In this document: piece after piece, positions 42,657 through 53,002 of the stretch
Numbering within the stretch: the first letter of the stretch is position 1
Layout: each line of letters starts with the position of its first letter
Source of the DNA: Pedobacter steynii
GTDB taxonomy: Bacteria > Bacteroidota > Bacteroidia > Sphingobacteriales > Sphingobacteriaceae
NCBI RefSeq assembly: GCF_900103665.1
Contig: NZ_FNGY01000002.1
Location: forward strand, 558,001 to 622,000
Reading direction: 5' to 3'
DNA: 64,000 bases
Position numbers and translations under genes: made by a program
Notes under the pieces: model-generated
Told to the model about the DNA's origin: nothing
Database searches by the model: none
What the model saw: the letters and a program-made list of their open reading frames with translations, nothing else

Positions 42657-45600
42657 ATGTATAACAATAAAGGTTTTTGTATGCTGAGCGGCTGCAACCT
42701 TAAATTTCCTGTGATCATGAAACTGCCGGTTATTTTTTTAATTGCAGGTATCCTGCTTGTTAATGCTGTTGCTGTTGCTCAGCAGGTCACTTATGTTAAA
42801 AAAAAGGTACAGTTAAGGGACCTTTTTGATGAAATTAACAAGCAAACAGGGTACGACATCATCTGGTCGGAAAAGAAATTAAACAATCTACGTCCTATAG
42901 ATGTGGATTTTCACAATACTCCTTTGGAGAAAGTACTGGACATCAGCTTAAAAGGCCAATCCTTAAAATACACCATAAAAGACAAGCGGATCATTATTCA
43001 GGAGCAGGTACCCGGCACAAATGGCAGCCCTGGTGTGAGCAAAGTGATCGATGTTAAGGGAATGGTGGTTGATGAGGAGCGGAAACCACTGTCAGGAGCA
43101 ACGATAAAAGTAAAAGACAATAACAAAGGTACGGTTACAGATGTGGATGGCGTATTCCTGCTAAAAGATATAGATGAAAAAAGCCAGCTGATGATCTCCT
43201 TCCTCGGATACGTTTCCCAAACCATTGCTGTTTCTCCGGAAAATATGACGATTAAGCTCGTAGCAAAAGGAAATGAACTGGAGAACGTTGTCATCTCAGT
43301 TGGGTATGGAACGCAGAAGAAAACCAGCATTACGGGAGCTGTTTCTTCCGTCAGCGGGAAAGATATCGCAGCTACTCCAACCACCAACCTTTCCAGGTTG
43401 TTGGCCGGCCGCCTCCCGGGAGCGCAGATTGTCAGCAATTCGGGACTGGTAGGCGCAGGTGCTGATATATTGGTTAGGGGGCCGGGATCAGGTACAGGGG
43501 GTACTTTCCCTTTGGTAGTGATCGATAATGTGGTGTCTTCAAGGGCCGATTTTGATGTGCTGGATCCAAATGAAGTAGAGGTGCTGACCTTGTTAAAAGA
43601 TGCAGGAACGGCGGGGGTTTATGGTTCCAGGGCTTCCAATGGCGTGTTATTGGTCAGCACGAGATCCGGTTCCTACAATCAGAAACCGGTTTTTACCTTT
43701 AAAAGTTATTTTTCTACTGACCGTACAACGGAGCCTATTCAGGGATATAGCGCTACAGATCAGCTGATCTTTAAAAATAATCAATATAAAAACTCCATGC
43801 TGCTGGCGGGCAATCCGGTAGGCCCGCTGCCTTACGGAGCGGATGCATTTGCGTATTATAAAGACAGGTCTTATGACCTGCTGGATTATATATGGCAAAA
43901 TCCCGCTGCTCAGCAGTACAACCTCAGCGTTTCGGGAGGAGGAGAAAACCTGACTTATTTCTTAATGGGGGGAGTTAATCAATCCAATTCTTCTTTTAAA
44001 GATACAGACTATAACCGCTATAATTTCAGAAGTAAGCTGGAATCGCAAATTACCGGGAACCTGAAAGTTGGGCTGAACATTAGTGGGTACAGGCGTAATG
44101 CGGACCGTTTTTACTGGCCTTATGATACGGAAGAAAGCAATACCATTCCTGATTTCTATAGAAGCACTTTCAACTGGAGCAGGCTCAATCCTTTTTATAC
44201 CAGGGCCGATGGTACACCCGCTGACCGGACTGATCCGCTGGCTTATCCGGTTTCGGTGGCGAGTTGGAACCCGGTAGAACTGATCTATAACGGGGGCTAC
44301 CGTAAAATAGTGTACAACAATTTTAATGGAATCTTTAACCTCGATCTGAAAATCCCTTTTATCAAAGGATTAAGCACTGGGATGCTCGCCAATTATAATT
44401 ACAATACCCGCAACGGGAAAGCACTTGTAAAATTTAACAAATATTACAAGCTGCAATTTGAGCCGGCAGCAGGGAATTCTCCGGGTTATATCCCTGCACC
44501 AATAAATTTTGAACTTAAAGGCGAACATAATTTAAGGAACGATTCAGAACGGATTATTGAAAATGTCGATTTCTCAAATTCTTATCAATTGAACTGGTTC
44601 CTGAACTATGCCCGGAAATTCGGCCGGCATGATTTATCTGCAGATGTGATCTACGAGCAGTCCAACATAACCACCAAAAGCCTTTCAGGAATTGCCGGTA
44701 AATTAGTGTCAGGGGAATCTGATCAGATATTAGCGGCATCAAAAGACGTTGCCAACAGGTACTTTGATGGTGTGGAGGGGGCTTCTGCAAGGATGGGATG
44801 GGTAGGGAGGTTACACTACGAATATGAGGATCGTTATATTGCCGAATTTGCCTTCCGGGAAGACGGATCTTATGTATTTGGACCAGAGAAACGCTTTGGC
44901 TTCTTTCCTTCCGCATCCGCTGCATGGAGAATCTCTAAAGAAAAATTCTTTAGTGTATCTTTTATTAATGAGTTGAAAATAAGAGGGTCCATAGGGACTA
45001 CAGGTAATGACGGGACTGTCGACAATAGTATTGCGCCTTATCAATGGCAAAACAATTACAATGTGGGTAGTTCTTACGTCTTTGGTACGGATTATCAGAT
45101 TGGGATAGCGCCCGGGCTGCTTCCAAATCCTGACATCACCTGGGAAAAAACAACTTCTTATAACGGCGGACTTGATTTTGGAATGTTCGACGGAAAGCTA
45201 AATGGAGCTGTCGACTATTTTGAGCGCAGGATCAGCAATATATTTGGCAACAGGATTGCCTCCCTGCCCGGGATATTGGGCGCCACGCTGCCAGCAGTAA
45301 ATTACGCAAAAAAAGAGGTGAGTGGTTTTGAAGTCGCCTTGCAATATCGTCAGGTGTCTGGTGCGTTTAAGTATGCGGTTGGGGCCAATCTGGGCTATGC
45401 CAAAGATAAATGGGTTCTGCGCGATGAAAACCCGGCGATGACAGGCACCTGGAGAAGTGCCATAGGGCAGGCTGGTGATCGCATCTACGGTTATGTTTCT
45501 GAAGGTATTATCCGGGATCAGGGCATCATCGATGAGCTTAAATCAAGAGGCTTCAAACAATTTGGAAGAGCGCCGATGTTGGGGGGGCTGTTATTTAAAG

Positions 45601-46163
45601 ACATCAGGGGGGCTAATTTCGCAGAAGGCCCCGACGGGAGAATCGATGAGAATGATGCGACCTACCTTTCTTCCAACGCGATACCCCGGATCAATTATGG
45701 GGTTAACCTTTCCGGAGAATGGAAAAATTTCAAACTGGATATATTGTTGCAGGGGGTAGGTGCCTATGATAAGATTATCTCCACACTGAATACCCAAAAA
45801 GGAGGAGTGTTTCAGGTGGCCGACCGCCCTTATTTTGGCCTTTGGACAGATGCCTGGTCAACAGAAAATCCCAACGGAAAATATCCCAAAGTTATCGACT
45901 GGGGATATGAAGAACTGGGCTTTGGTGCTTCTTCCTTCTGGATTCGGAATGGGTCATACCTCAGGGTTAGAAGTGTCAATCTTTCTTATGCCATTTCCGG
46001 GAACTGGCTGACTAAACTCGGGCTGAAAAATATGGAAATCTTCTTTACAGGAACAAATCTGCTAACGCTGACTGCCTTCAAGGCGTATGATCCGGAACAG
46101 CTCTCCCTGGATTCTTATCCCGTAATGAAGACCTATACCGCTGGTCTTAATATTAATTTTTAA
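42657..46163 (+). CDS. SusC-like TonB-dependent transporter 2 with STN signalling domain
   Basis: A 1168-residue outer-membrane importer. In order: signal region (about 1-42, with an internal Met21), STN domain (about 48-117; V-Q-L-R-D-L-F-D-E-I-N-K-Q-T-G-Y-D-I-I-W), CarboxypepD_reg-like domain (about 132-213), TonB-box-like N-V-V-I-S-V-G-Y-G, plug, and a barrel ending Y-T-A-G-L-N-I-N-F. The STN domain is the partner for FecR, so this protein both transports and signals. The barrel is clearly paralogous to the SusC at 53143 (both have Y-W-P-Y-D and F-N-W-[ST]-R-L-x-P-F-Y). Confidence 0.95.
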   Translation: MYNNKGFCMLSGCNLKFPVIMKLPVIFLIAGILLVNAVAVAQQVTYVKKKVQLRDLFDEINKQTGYDIIWSEKKLNNLRPIDVDFHNTPLEKVLDISLKGQSLKYTIKDKRIIIQEQVPGTNGSPGVSKVIDVKGMVVDEERKPLSGATIKVKDNNKGTVTDVDGVFLLKDIDEKSQLMISFLGYVSQTIAVSPENMTIKLVAKGNELENVVISVGYGTQKKTSITGAVSSVSGKDIAATPTTNLSRLLAGRLPGAQIVSNSGLVGAGADILVRGPGSGTGGTFPLVVIDNVVSSRADFDVLDPNEVEVLTLLKDAGTAGVYGSRASNGVLLVSTRSGSYNQKPVFTFKSYFSTDRTTEPIQGYSATDQLIFKNNQYKNSMLLAGNPVGPLPYGADAFAYYKDRSYDLLDYIWQNPAAQQYNLSVSGGGENLTYFLMGGVNQSNSSFKDTDYNRYNFRSKLESQITGNLKVGLNISGYRRNADRFYWPYDTEESNTIPDFYRSTFNWSRLNPFYTRADGTPADRTDPLAYPVSVASWNPVELIYNGGYRKIVYNNFNGIFNLDLKIPFIKGLSTGMLANYNYNTRNGKALVKFNKYYKLQFEPAAGNSPGYIPAPINFELKGEHNLRNDSERIIENVDFSNSYQLNWFLNYARKFGRHDLSADVIYEQSNITTKSLSGIAGKLVSGESDQILAASKDVANRYFDGVEGASARMGWVGRLHYEYEDRYIAEFAFREDGSYVFGPEKRFGFFPSASAAWRISKEKFFSVSFINELKIRGSIGTTGNDGTVDNSIAPYQWQNNYNVGSSYVFGTDYQIGIAPGLLPNPDITWEKTTSYNGGLDFGMFDGKLNGAVDYFERRISNIFGNRIASLPGILGATLPAVNYAKKEVSGFEVALQYRQVSGAFKYAVGANLGYAKDKWVLRDENPAMTGTWRSAIGQAGDRIYGYVSEGIIRDQGIIDELKSRGFKQFGRAPMLGGLLFKDIRGANFAEGPDGRIDENDATYLSSNAIPRINYGVNLSGEWKNFKLDILLQGVGAYDKIISTLNTQKGGVFQVADRPYFGLWTDAWSTENPNGKYPKVIDWGYEELGFGASSFWIRNGSYLRVRSVNLSYAISGNWLTKLGLKNMEIFFTGTNLLTLTAFKAYDPEQLSLDSYPVMKTYTAGLNINF

Positions 46164-46173
46164 TGCTGCTGAA

Positions 46174-47898
46174 ATGAACAGGTTAACCTACATACTATAC
46201 TTTATTTGCATCAGCCTGTCTTTGTCGGGCTGCAAGAAAAGTCTTGATTTAAAAAATGCGGGTGCATTTGATCCGGCTTCAGTCTGGAATGATCCGCAAC
46301 TGGCCAATGCGTATTTAACTAATTTATATGCCACTACTTTACCTACCGGATGGCCTGTAAATAGTGGCGGTAATGCAGATGAACTGAGCGGGAATTTACC
46401 CGAAGATGCGGTCACCACCAATAACACCTTGTTCAAGAGCTGGCCTTATGACCTCATTAGAAATATCAATATCCTGCTGACTGAAATTGAAAAGGGGAGT
46501 CTGCCGGCTGGTACTAAAGAGAAAATGAAGGGGCAGGCATACTTTCTACGTGCCTGGGTTTATTTTAATGTGGTAAAGCTTTATGGAGGCGTACCGATCC
46601 TGGAGCAGCCATTGGGAGTTAAGGACGACCTTAGTGCGGGCCGGAATTCGACAAAGGCCTGTTTCGACTTTATTGAGGCAGATCTGAATAAAGCGATTAA
46701 TGCATTACCAGACCAATATATAGGGGGAGATCGTGGCCGTATTGATAAAGCGGCAAGTCTGGCTTTTCTGGGTAGAGTGATGTTGTATAAAGCCAGTCCG
46801 CAGTTTCATCCTTCAAACCCCTACAACAATACCGATTGGCCAAAGGCTTATGAGGTGAACAAAATGGCAAAAGAGCAGCTTGCCGGAATGGGTTTTGGTT
46901 TAAATCCGGATTATGTGGGGATATGGGCCAAAAATAATAAAGGCAATAAAGAGGCCGTCATGAGTGTGTTGTTTATGGCACCAAACCGGATGAATGGGAG
47001 ATCGGAAAATCAGTGCAGGCCGCTTAGTGAGTCAATTGATGCCAGTGGTGGCGATCAGCCTGTCTGGGAAATGGTCGCTGCATATCCAATGAAAGATGGG
47101 CTGCAGCCTGGTATTTCCCTTAAATATCCTTATGAGCTGCAAACCTTCTGGAAAGATCGTGATCCCAGATTTTATGCTTCGGTGGTGTACAACGGTTCCC
47201 TATATGAACTGAGCAGAATAGCCGGCAGACGGCAATATACGGCAAATGGTGTCGCTTCTATTGATGATGTATTTGGAGGAGGGGAACAGGGCGATTTTCA
47301 CAGAACAGGCTTCTTCCCAAGAAAAGGGATGGATCCTACATTATTGAAATCAGAGGTGACAAAGAATGAAACGGATTGGATAGAAATCAGGTATGCAGAG
47401 GTGTTATTGAACTTTGCAGAGGCTGCCAATGAAACCGGGAAATCCAATGAAGCACTGGAGGTCCTGATTCAGATCCGTAAGCGTGCAGGTATTGAAGCCG
47501 GGGCGGATCAGCTTTATGGATTAAGCGGCAGCACAGGCACCGCACAAATACGTAACGCGATCTATTTTGAACGAAGAATCGAATTCATTTATGAAGGACA
47601 ACGGTTTAATGAGCTGAGGCGGACCAGGAGGCTGAACGAAATAGACGGGATGCGTAAAAATGGATTGCTGGCCACTTTAAAGTCGGACAAAGTGGCCGAA
47701 GACGGAAAAACCTTTAAACTCTTACCGGAGGATTTTACCTATAAAATTCAGCCTCTTTTCTCCAATGGAACCAACCTGATGTCGACACCGGAGCGCTATT
47801 ACTTCTTTCCGATCCCAAGGGTCGAGATTGAAAAGAATCCTAAATTATTACAGAATAAAGGATGGGATGGAGGAACATTTGACCCTACCCTGGAATAA
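46174..47898 (+). CDS. SusD/RagB-like glycan-binding lipoprotein 2
   Basis: A 574-residue surface lipoprotein partner of SusC 2. Lipobox L-S-L-S-G-C with K-K after the Cys. SusD features are N-A-Y-L-T-N-L-Y, F-L-R-A-W-V-Y-F-N-V-V-K-L-Y-G-G-V-P, and the C-terminal R-I-E-F-I-Y-E-G-Q-R-F-N-E-L-R-R and P-I-P-R-V-E-I-E-K-N-P-K-L. It is paralogous to the SusD at 56419 (G-W-P-V-N near residue 56 in both). It starts ten bases after susC. Confidence 0.94.
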   Translation: MNRLTYILYFICISLSLSGCKKSLDLKNAGAFDPASVWNDPQLANAYLTNLYATTLPTGWPVNSGGNADELSGNLPEDAVTTNNTLFKSWPYDLIRNINILLTEIEKGSLPAGTKEKMKGQAYFLRAWVYFNVVKLYGGVPILEQPLGVKDDLSAGRNSTKACFDFIEADLNKAINALPDQYIGGDRGRIDKAASLAFLGRVMLYKASPQFHPSNPYNNTDWPKAYEVNKMAKEQLAGMGFGLNPDYVGIWAKNNKGNKEAVMSVLFMAPNRMNGRSENQCRPLSESIDASGGDQPVWEMVAAYPMKDGLQPGISLKYPYELQTFWKDRDPRFYASVVYNGSLYELSRIAGRRQYTANGVASIDDVFGGGEQGDFHRTGFFPRKGMDPTLLKSEVTKNETDWIEIRYAEVLLNFAEAANETGKSNEALEVLIQIRKRAGIEAGADQLYGLSGSTGTAQIRNAIYFERRIEFIYEGQRFNELRRTRRLNEIDGMRKNGLLATLKSDKVAEDGKTFKLLPEDFTYKIQPLFSNGTNLMSTPERYYFFPIPRVEIEKNPKLLQNKGWDGGTFDPTLE

Positions 47899-47928
47899 AA
47901 CAAGCATGAATCAGAGAAGGATAATAAA

Positions 47929-48000
47929 TCATATAGACAACCACAATACATCATATAGAGAACGATCATAAATCATATAGAGAACAACAATACATCATAT
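47929..48000. repeat. 22-bp-period tandem repeats (TCATATAGA core)
   Basis: TCATATAGA begins at 47929, 47951 and 47973, and the truncated TCATAT at 47995: a strict 22-bp period in the spacer before the clan GH-D gene. Units are about 22 bp and imperfect outside the core. Confidence 0.8.
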
Positions 48001-48023
48001 TTTAAACCTTCAAAAAAAATCCG

Positions 48024-50573
48024 ATGCTCAATTATCATCAGTTAAAAAGACCTTTAATCGCCACAGTTTTTCTGTTGCTCGGTTATTCCGCAAAATCCCA
48101 GCAGATTACCCTAAAAAATGACCTCATACAACGTACCTTTTCTTATCAGGGAAAAGTTTGGCGGACCATAAAGTTTTCAAATGGGGATGGAAGCCGTGTA
48201 CTGAATGTAACTAGTGAGGAGTTCAACATCTTGCCCCTGGATGGAAATAAAACGCTTTCCGTGGCTGATTTTACCTCCCTGGGGAAACCAAGGTTTTACA
48301 AACATGGGGATACTACCTTTCTGGAAATCAAATACAAGCCACTGTCGGCTGCACGGGCAAACAGCGCATGTCCTGAATTGCTGGTTGTAAATCATTTTGT
48401 CGCCAAAGGAGACCGTGTAATCCGTAAAAAAATCAGGATGTTATTCTCTGAACAAGCTACTGTTGACCGGCTTGAGGTGGAGCGTTTTGTGGCAAAAGGA
48501 GATCAGCAGGGAGGAGGCCGTGGTGAACCTGTGTTTGTGGACCATTCCTGGTTTTTTGGATTGGAATATCCGGGAGGATACAGCCGTTGCAGGAATGGCA
48601 ATTTTCCGGCTTCCTTTAGCCGCTATTATGACAAGGTTGGAAATTATAGTTTCATTGACCTGGAAGGCAGGGATATTGAACCGGACAGCCTGAATGGATT
48701 GATCCGTCTGATGCATTTTCCCGGCTATGCGCTTCCGCATCAACAGCAATTTGAGCTGAATAGTAAAGTGAGCGTGGTTGGCGTTTCTTCCCCACAGCAG
48801 GATGTCAGACAGGCTTTTATGCAATACCTCAGTACCATTTGGAAAGCCCCCCGTTCCTTCCTGAATTATAACAACTGGTTTGACCAAAAGGCTAAAAACC
48901 TGAAAGGAGATAACTTTGTGGAGGTCTATAAACAATATAAAAACATACTCGATCCTTATGGGATTAAAATCGATGCGATGGTGCCCGATGATGGATGGCA
49001 GGATAGAAAAGGCATCTGGAATCCTTCACCGGCTTTTTTCCCTCAGGGAGATACTGACCTGGAGCTGCTGAGCCAGAAGTTAAAAAAGGAAGGTACCGGC
49101 TTTGGCTTGTGGTTATCTTTAAACAGCTACAATAACAATATAGACTGGGGCTTAAAGAATGGCTACCGGGAAGCAGGCAGGAATGCTTATTTTAAACAAT
49201 ATGGGCGTTATTATAGCTTGTCGGCCACCAAATACAGAGATGAAATATTAAAGCGGATTCCTGAACTGGCAAAGAAGGCCAACCTGGTTTACTTTAAGCA
49301 TGACTTTAATGAGCTGTGTGATTTGTCGGAGGGAAACAATCATCCTGCAACCGACAGGCATGGCCATGAGGCAAATCTGGATGTGGCCTTACAGGTGCTT
49401 GTCGCCACCAAAAAGGTGAAACCGGAAATCTTTCAAAACCTCACCAACTGGATCTGGTTCTCTCCATGGTGGTTACAGTATGCCGATTACCTGTGGATGC
49501 TGGCCGGCGACGATGGTATCAATGGCAATACGCCTGAGATCTCCACCAAGGCCATGTTTTCAACCGACAGGGATACCTATATCTGGCGCTTATATGGTAA
49601 TCCCGCAGACCAGCCCCTTGTGCCAATTTCACGTTTGATGACCCATGGTATTCTTCAAACTTCTCCCGCCGATAAAGAGATTCCTTTACAGGATTGGATG
49701 GATTATGTATTGATGCATTACGGCAGGGGAACGTTACTTAAAGAATGGTACATCTCCTTAGATGCTATGACAACCGAACAATGGAAAACCCTGAGTTCCG
49801 TACACAGCTGGGCGAAACAGCATGAAGCAGCCTTAAATAATGTCCGCTTTGTGGGAGGCCGGCCGGATGAAGGAAATGCTTATGGTTACATCGGATGGGA
49901 AAAGAATAAAGGCGTTTTTGTAGCCCGCAATACCGGGCCTGCAGCGCAGAAGCTGGTGATTCCATTTAATGAGGCGATGGGTTTTTATGGCGCTAAAGGA
50001 ACTTACAAAGCGAATGTGGTTTATCCATATCAGGACCTTTACCCTGCCACTTTTAAATCAGGCGAAAATATAGAAATTGAAATCCCGGGTTATTCGACGA
50101 TGGCCTTTGAATTTGAACAGGGAACATCATCAGCAGACAAAACACCAGAGCGCAACATAGATTTTAGCACGACAAAAGTATCCGCGCAGACGCTAAAGAC
50201 GGTATTGACCATACCTGCCAATGTAAAGCGCCGCTGCGATTTATTACTGATCGGTTATCCGCAAATACCTGACATCAGCATCAATGGTAAAACGCTTCCT
50301 TTTAGCCGGCAAACCAAAGCATTACTGAACAATTTTGCAAGCTATGCAATTTCAGGAATGCCAAGTACCAAAGCGGCAGACTGGAAAATGGCAGCGATCG
50401 ATTTATCGGCATATGCCGGACAAACGGTCGAAATTGTCTACAGCCAAAAAGGAAAATTTGAAAGCCATCTTTTATATGAAAAAAATGTCGAGCAGAAAAG
50501 CTCCTGGCTCCTAAAAACGGAGTTGTTGCCACTTACAAATGATACCAGACGAGGTGTAATTCAACTGTACTAA
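48024..50573 (+). CDS. Clan GH-D glycoside hydrolase (GH36/GH27-like), exported
   Basis: An 849-residue exported protein (signal about 1-25). It has an N-terminal beta-sandwich, a TIM-barrel and a C-terminal beta region, as in GH36-type alpha-galactosidases and alpha-N-acetylgalactosaminidases. Barrel motifs: D-D-G-W-Q-D (about 325-330), V-Y-F-K-H-D-F-N-E with Asp427 as the likely nucleophile, and W-M-L-A-G-D-D-G with Asp496/Asp497 as acid/base candidates. The K-x-D-x-N context is clan GH-D, but the family cannot be fixed by eye and it may belong to an unclassified subgroup. It lies between SusD 2 and a GH89 gene. An alpha-GalNAc or alpha-Gal cap is the likeliest substrate. Confidence 0.7.
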   Translation: MLNYHQLKRPLIATVFLLLGYSAKSQQITLKNDLIQRTFSYQGKVWRTIKFSNGDGSRVLNVTSEEFNILPLDGNKTLSVADFTSLGKPRFYKHGDTTFLEIKYKPLSAARANSACPELLVVNHFVAKGDRVIRKKIRMLFSEQATVDRLEVERFVAKGDQQGGGRGEPVFVDHSWFFGLEYPGGYSRCRNGNFPASFSRYYDKVGNYSFIDLEGRDIEPDSLNGLIRLMHFPGYALPHQQQFELNSKVSVVGVSSPQQDVRQAFMQYLSTIWKAPRSFLNYNNWFDQKAKNLKGDNFVEVYKQYKNILDPYGIKIDAMVPDDGWQDRKGIWNPSPAFFPQGDTDLELLSQKLKKEGTGFGLWLSLNSYNNNIDWGLKNGYREAGRNAYFKQYGRYYSLSATKYRDEILKRIPELAKKANLVYFKHDFNELCDLSEGNNHPATDRHGHEANLDVALQVLVATKKVKPEIFQNLTNWIWFSPWWLQYADYLWMLAGDDGINGNTPEISTKAMFSTDRDTYIWRLYGNPADQPLVPISRLMTHGILQTSPADKEIPLQDWMDYVLMHYGRGTLLKEWYISLDAMTTEQWKTLSSVHSWAKQHEAALNNVRFVGGRPDEGNAYGYIGWEKNKGVFVARNTGPAAQKLVIPFNEAMGFYGAKGTYKANVVYPYQDLYPATFKSGENIEIEIPGYSTMAFEFEQGTSSADKTPERNIDFSTTKVSAQTLKTVLTIPANVKRRCDLLLIGYPQIPDISINGKTLPFSRQTKALLNNFASYAISGMPSTKAADWKMAAIDLSAYAGQTVEIVYSQKGKFESHLLYEKNVEQKSSWLLKTELLPLTNDTRRGVIQLY

Positions 50574-50583
50574 AAAAAACAAT

Positions 50584-52848
50584 ATGATAAAGAAAATTGC
50601 CTGTGTTATTTTATGGAGTATCTGTGGTCATCCTCTTTTTTCTCAAACGCTTGCTAAGGAAGTTTCGACTCCCAATATAAAAGCGACGAAAGCTTTATTG
50701 CAAAGGGTATTGCCAAAACACCATGATCAGCTGTCTGTTGAATTTATCGCGGCGGACAATGGAAAGGATGTCTTTGAATTGGAAAGTAAGGCTGGAAAGG
50801 TGGTGTTGAGGGGAAACAATACCGTATCCATAGGTTCTGCACTGAACTGGTACCTGAAATATTATTGTCGGGCACAGCAAAGCTGGTGCGGCGACAATAT
50901 GGACCTGCCTGAAACATTGCCCCTGATTCGGGAGAAGCTGAGGATTTCATCGCCTTACAGAGACCGGGCATACCTCAACTACTGTACTTTTAATTATTCT
51001 ATGGCCTGGTGGGATTGGGAACGCTGGGAAAAAGAGATCGACTGGATGGCTTTGCATGGCATCAATATGCCGCTTGCAATTACCGGGCAGGAGGCAGTCT
51101 GGCAGAACACCTTATTGCAATACGGAATGAGCAACGACGAAATCCGTTCTTTCCTGGTAGGGCCGGCATTTCAGGCCTGGCAATGGATGACCAATATAGA
51201 GGGGATTTATGGACCCCTCCCACAAAAATGGATAACGCGCAGCGTTGAACTGGGCAGGAAGATCCTGCAGCGCGAAAGGGAGCTGGGGATGAAGCCCATC
51301 CTTCAGGGCTTTACAGGATATGTACCCATCAAGTTAAAAGAGAAACATCCGGCAGCAAAAATCTTAAAGAAACCCATTTGGTTCTATGTTGGAGAAGGTA
51401 CGGCACAGTTAGATCCGCTGGATCCTTTGTTCGCCAGGATGACAAAAACATTTCTGAAAGAACAACAAAAACTTTTTGGAACAGATCATATTTATGCTGC
51501 GGATCCCTTTCACGAAGGAACACCTCCGGTGGAAGGTGATGATTACCTGGCTTCGGTGGGAAAAGCAATTTATAAGGCGACCACTGCGGTAGATCCAAAA
51601 GCGGTCATTGCCATGCAAACCTGGGATATGCGTAAACCAATTGTACAGGCGATTCCGGAAGATAGAATCCTGATGCTGGACCTGAATACGGCGAGATGGA
51701 AAAAGAGTGAAGCTTTTTGGGGCAGGCCATGGCTTGCAGGGATCATCCATAATTTTGGGGGCAATACGGCCATGGGTGGTGACCTTGATGCGGTCCTGGG
51801 ACGTTACCCCGCGCTGTTAAACGAACCTGCTCAAACTAAGGCATTAAAGGGGATCGGGATGTTTCCTGAGGCCATTGAGCACAACCCTGTGATTTATGAG
51901 GCTGCCAGTGAGATGGCCTGGCACCGGGAAAAACCGGATACCAAAACCTGGTTACAGGATTACCTGAAGGCGAGATATGTTTCCCTGGATCAACATACGA
52001 CCATCGCCTGGGACACTTTGCTGCGTACTGCTTATGGCAAGCATGGTGTGGAAACCTTTATGGAATCAACCATCTGCGCAAGACCTGCACTTCAGGTGAA
52101 TGGGGCTTCGCCAAATGGGGCACTGAATCAGGAAAAGAACTACCGCTTTGCAAGTTTATGGGAAGCGCTGCTGGCGTTAAAACAAGCCTCAGCGGAAATC
52201 CGGCAAAAAGATACTTACAAATATGATCTAGTTGATTTAATGCGCCAGTGTATGGCCGATCTTGCCATCCCTGTACAGAAAAGAATGGCCGGATCTTATG
52301 AGCAAGGGAAGGCAGCAGACTTCCAGTCGTACAGTAAACAGTTTTTGGATCTTATGGAAGATTTTGACCGCTTATTGGGTACAAGAAAGGAGTTTTTACT
52401 GGATAAATGGGTAGCTGATGCCAGGGCAATCGGAACTAATGATGCAGAGAAAGCACTTTATGAAAAAAATGCCAGGGGTCTGGTGACGATCTGGGGTCCA
52501 TACGATCCCAATGCCATTCAATACGATTATTCCGCCCGGCAATGGAACGGCCTGGTGAGTAGTTTTTATCAGCCCAGATGGCAGATGTTCATTGATTTCT
52601 TAACAGCAGAGCTGAAAAAAGAGCCCGCAATAAGGTATCAGGAAATTAAGATCAATCACCGTTTTAACCGCCCTGCAAACGAAGCAAATGCATTTTATAA
52701 GATGATCTCCAGATGGGAAGCCGATTGGGTGAATAAACCAGGGAAGTTAAAGACCATCAAAGCCCTGGGAGCTGAAAATGCGACAGTTGATCTGCTTTAC
52801 CGTAAATGGCTGCCCGTTGCAGAAGAGCTGTATTTGCAGAAAAAATAA
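50584..52848 (+). CDS. GH89 alpha-N-acetylglucosaminidase, exported
   Basis: Removes terminal alpha-linked N-acetylglucosamine, as found in heparan sulfate and on some mucin O-glycans. The 754-residue protein has a signal peptide (about 1-20) and strong family motifs: Y-C-T-F-N-Y-S-M-A-W-W-D-W-E-R-W-E, D-P-F-H-E-G (Glu311, aligning with Glu316 of human NAGLU), N-F-G-G-N, and F-P-E-A-I-E-H-N (Glu429, aligning with human Glu446). It starts ten bases after the clan GH-D gene and ends before a terminator. Confidence 0.94.
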   Translation: MIKKIACVILWSICGHPLFSQTLAKEVSTPNIKATKALLQRVLPKHHDQLSVEFIAADNGKDVFELESKAGKVVLRGNNTVSIGSALNWYLKYYCRAQQSWCGDNMDLPETLPLIREKLRISSPYRDRAYLNYCTFNYSMAWWDWERWEKEIDWMALHGINMPLAITGQEAVWQNTLLQYGMSNDEIRSFLVGPAFQAWQWMTNIEGIYGPLPQKWITRSVELGRKILQRERELGMKPILQGFTGYVPIKLKEKHPAAKILKKPIWFYVGEGTAQLDPLDPLFARMTKTFLKEQQKLFGTDHIYAADPFHEGTPPVEGDDYLASVGKAIYKATTAVDPKAVIAMQTWDMRKPIVQAIPEDRILMLDLNTARWKKSEAFWGRPWLAGIIHNFGGNTAMGGDLDAVLGRYPALLNEPAQTKALKGIGMFPEAIEHNPVIYEAASEMAWHREKPDTKTWLQDYLKARYVSLDQHTTIAWDTLLRTAYGKHGVETFMESTICARPALQVNGASPNGALNQEKNYRFASLWEALLALKQASAEIRQKDTYKYDLVDLMRQCMADLAIPVQKRMAGSYEQGKAADFQSYSKQFLDLMEDFDRLLGTRKEFLLDKWVADARAIGTNDAEKALYEKNARGLVTIWGPYDPNAIQYDYSARQWNGLVSSFYQPRWQMFIDFLTAELKKEPAIRYQEIKINHRFNRPANEANAFYKMISRWEADWVNKPGKLKTIKALGAENATVDLLYRKWLPVAEELYLQKK

Positions 52849-52870
52849 GAGAAGTGCAGTAGTTGATTTG

Positions 52871-52902
52871 GCCGTTTTTCCTATCGAAAAACGGCTTTTT
52901 TT
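52871..52902 (+). terminator. Terminator after GH89
   Basis: Stem GCCGTTTTTC (52871-52880) with GAAAAACGGC (52886-52895), a 5-nt loop and seven T. It ends the fecR-to-GH89 transcript, so the following SusC/SusD pair needs its own promoter. Confidence 0.92.
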
Positions 52903-53002
52903 ATGTTGAAAAATGGCTTTTTTCATATAATAGGTATAGATGTTTAATCCTTTTGCAATCGCGGATGCGATATCAATAATCCCCCCGCATAAGTTTTTTT
53001 AA

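Noticed and set aside
47923..48000. CRISPR-like array
   Set aside because: Units are 22 bp with no unique spacers between repeats and no cas genes nearby; this is a simple tandem repeat.
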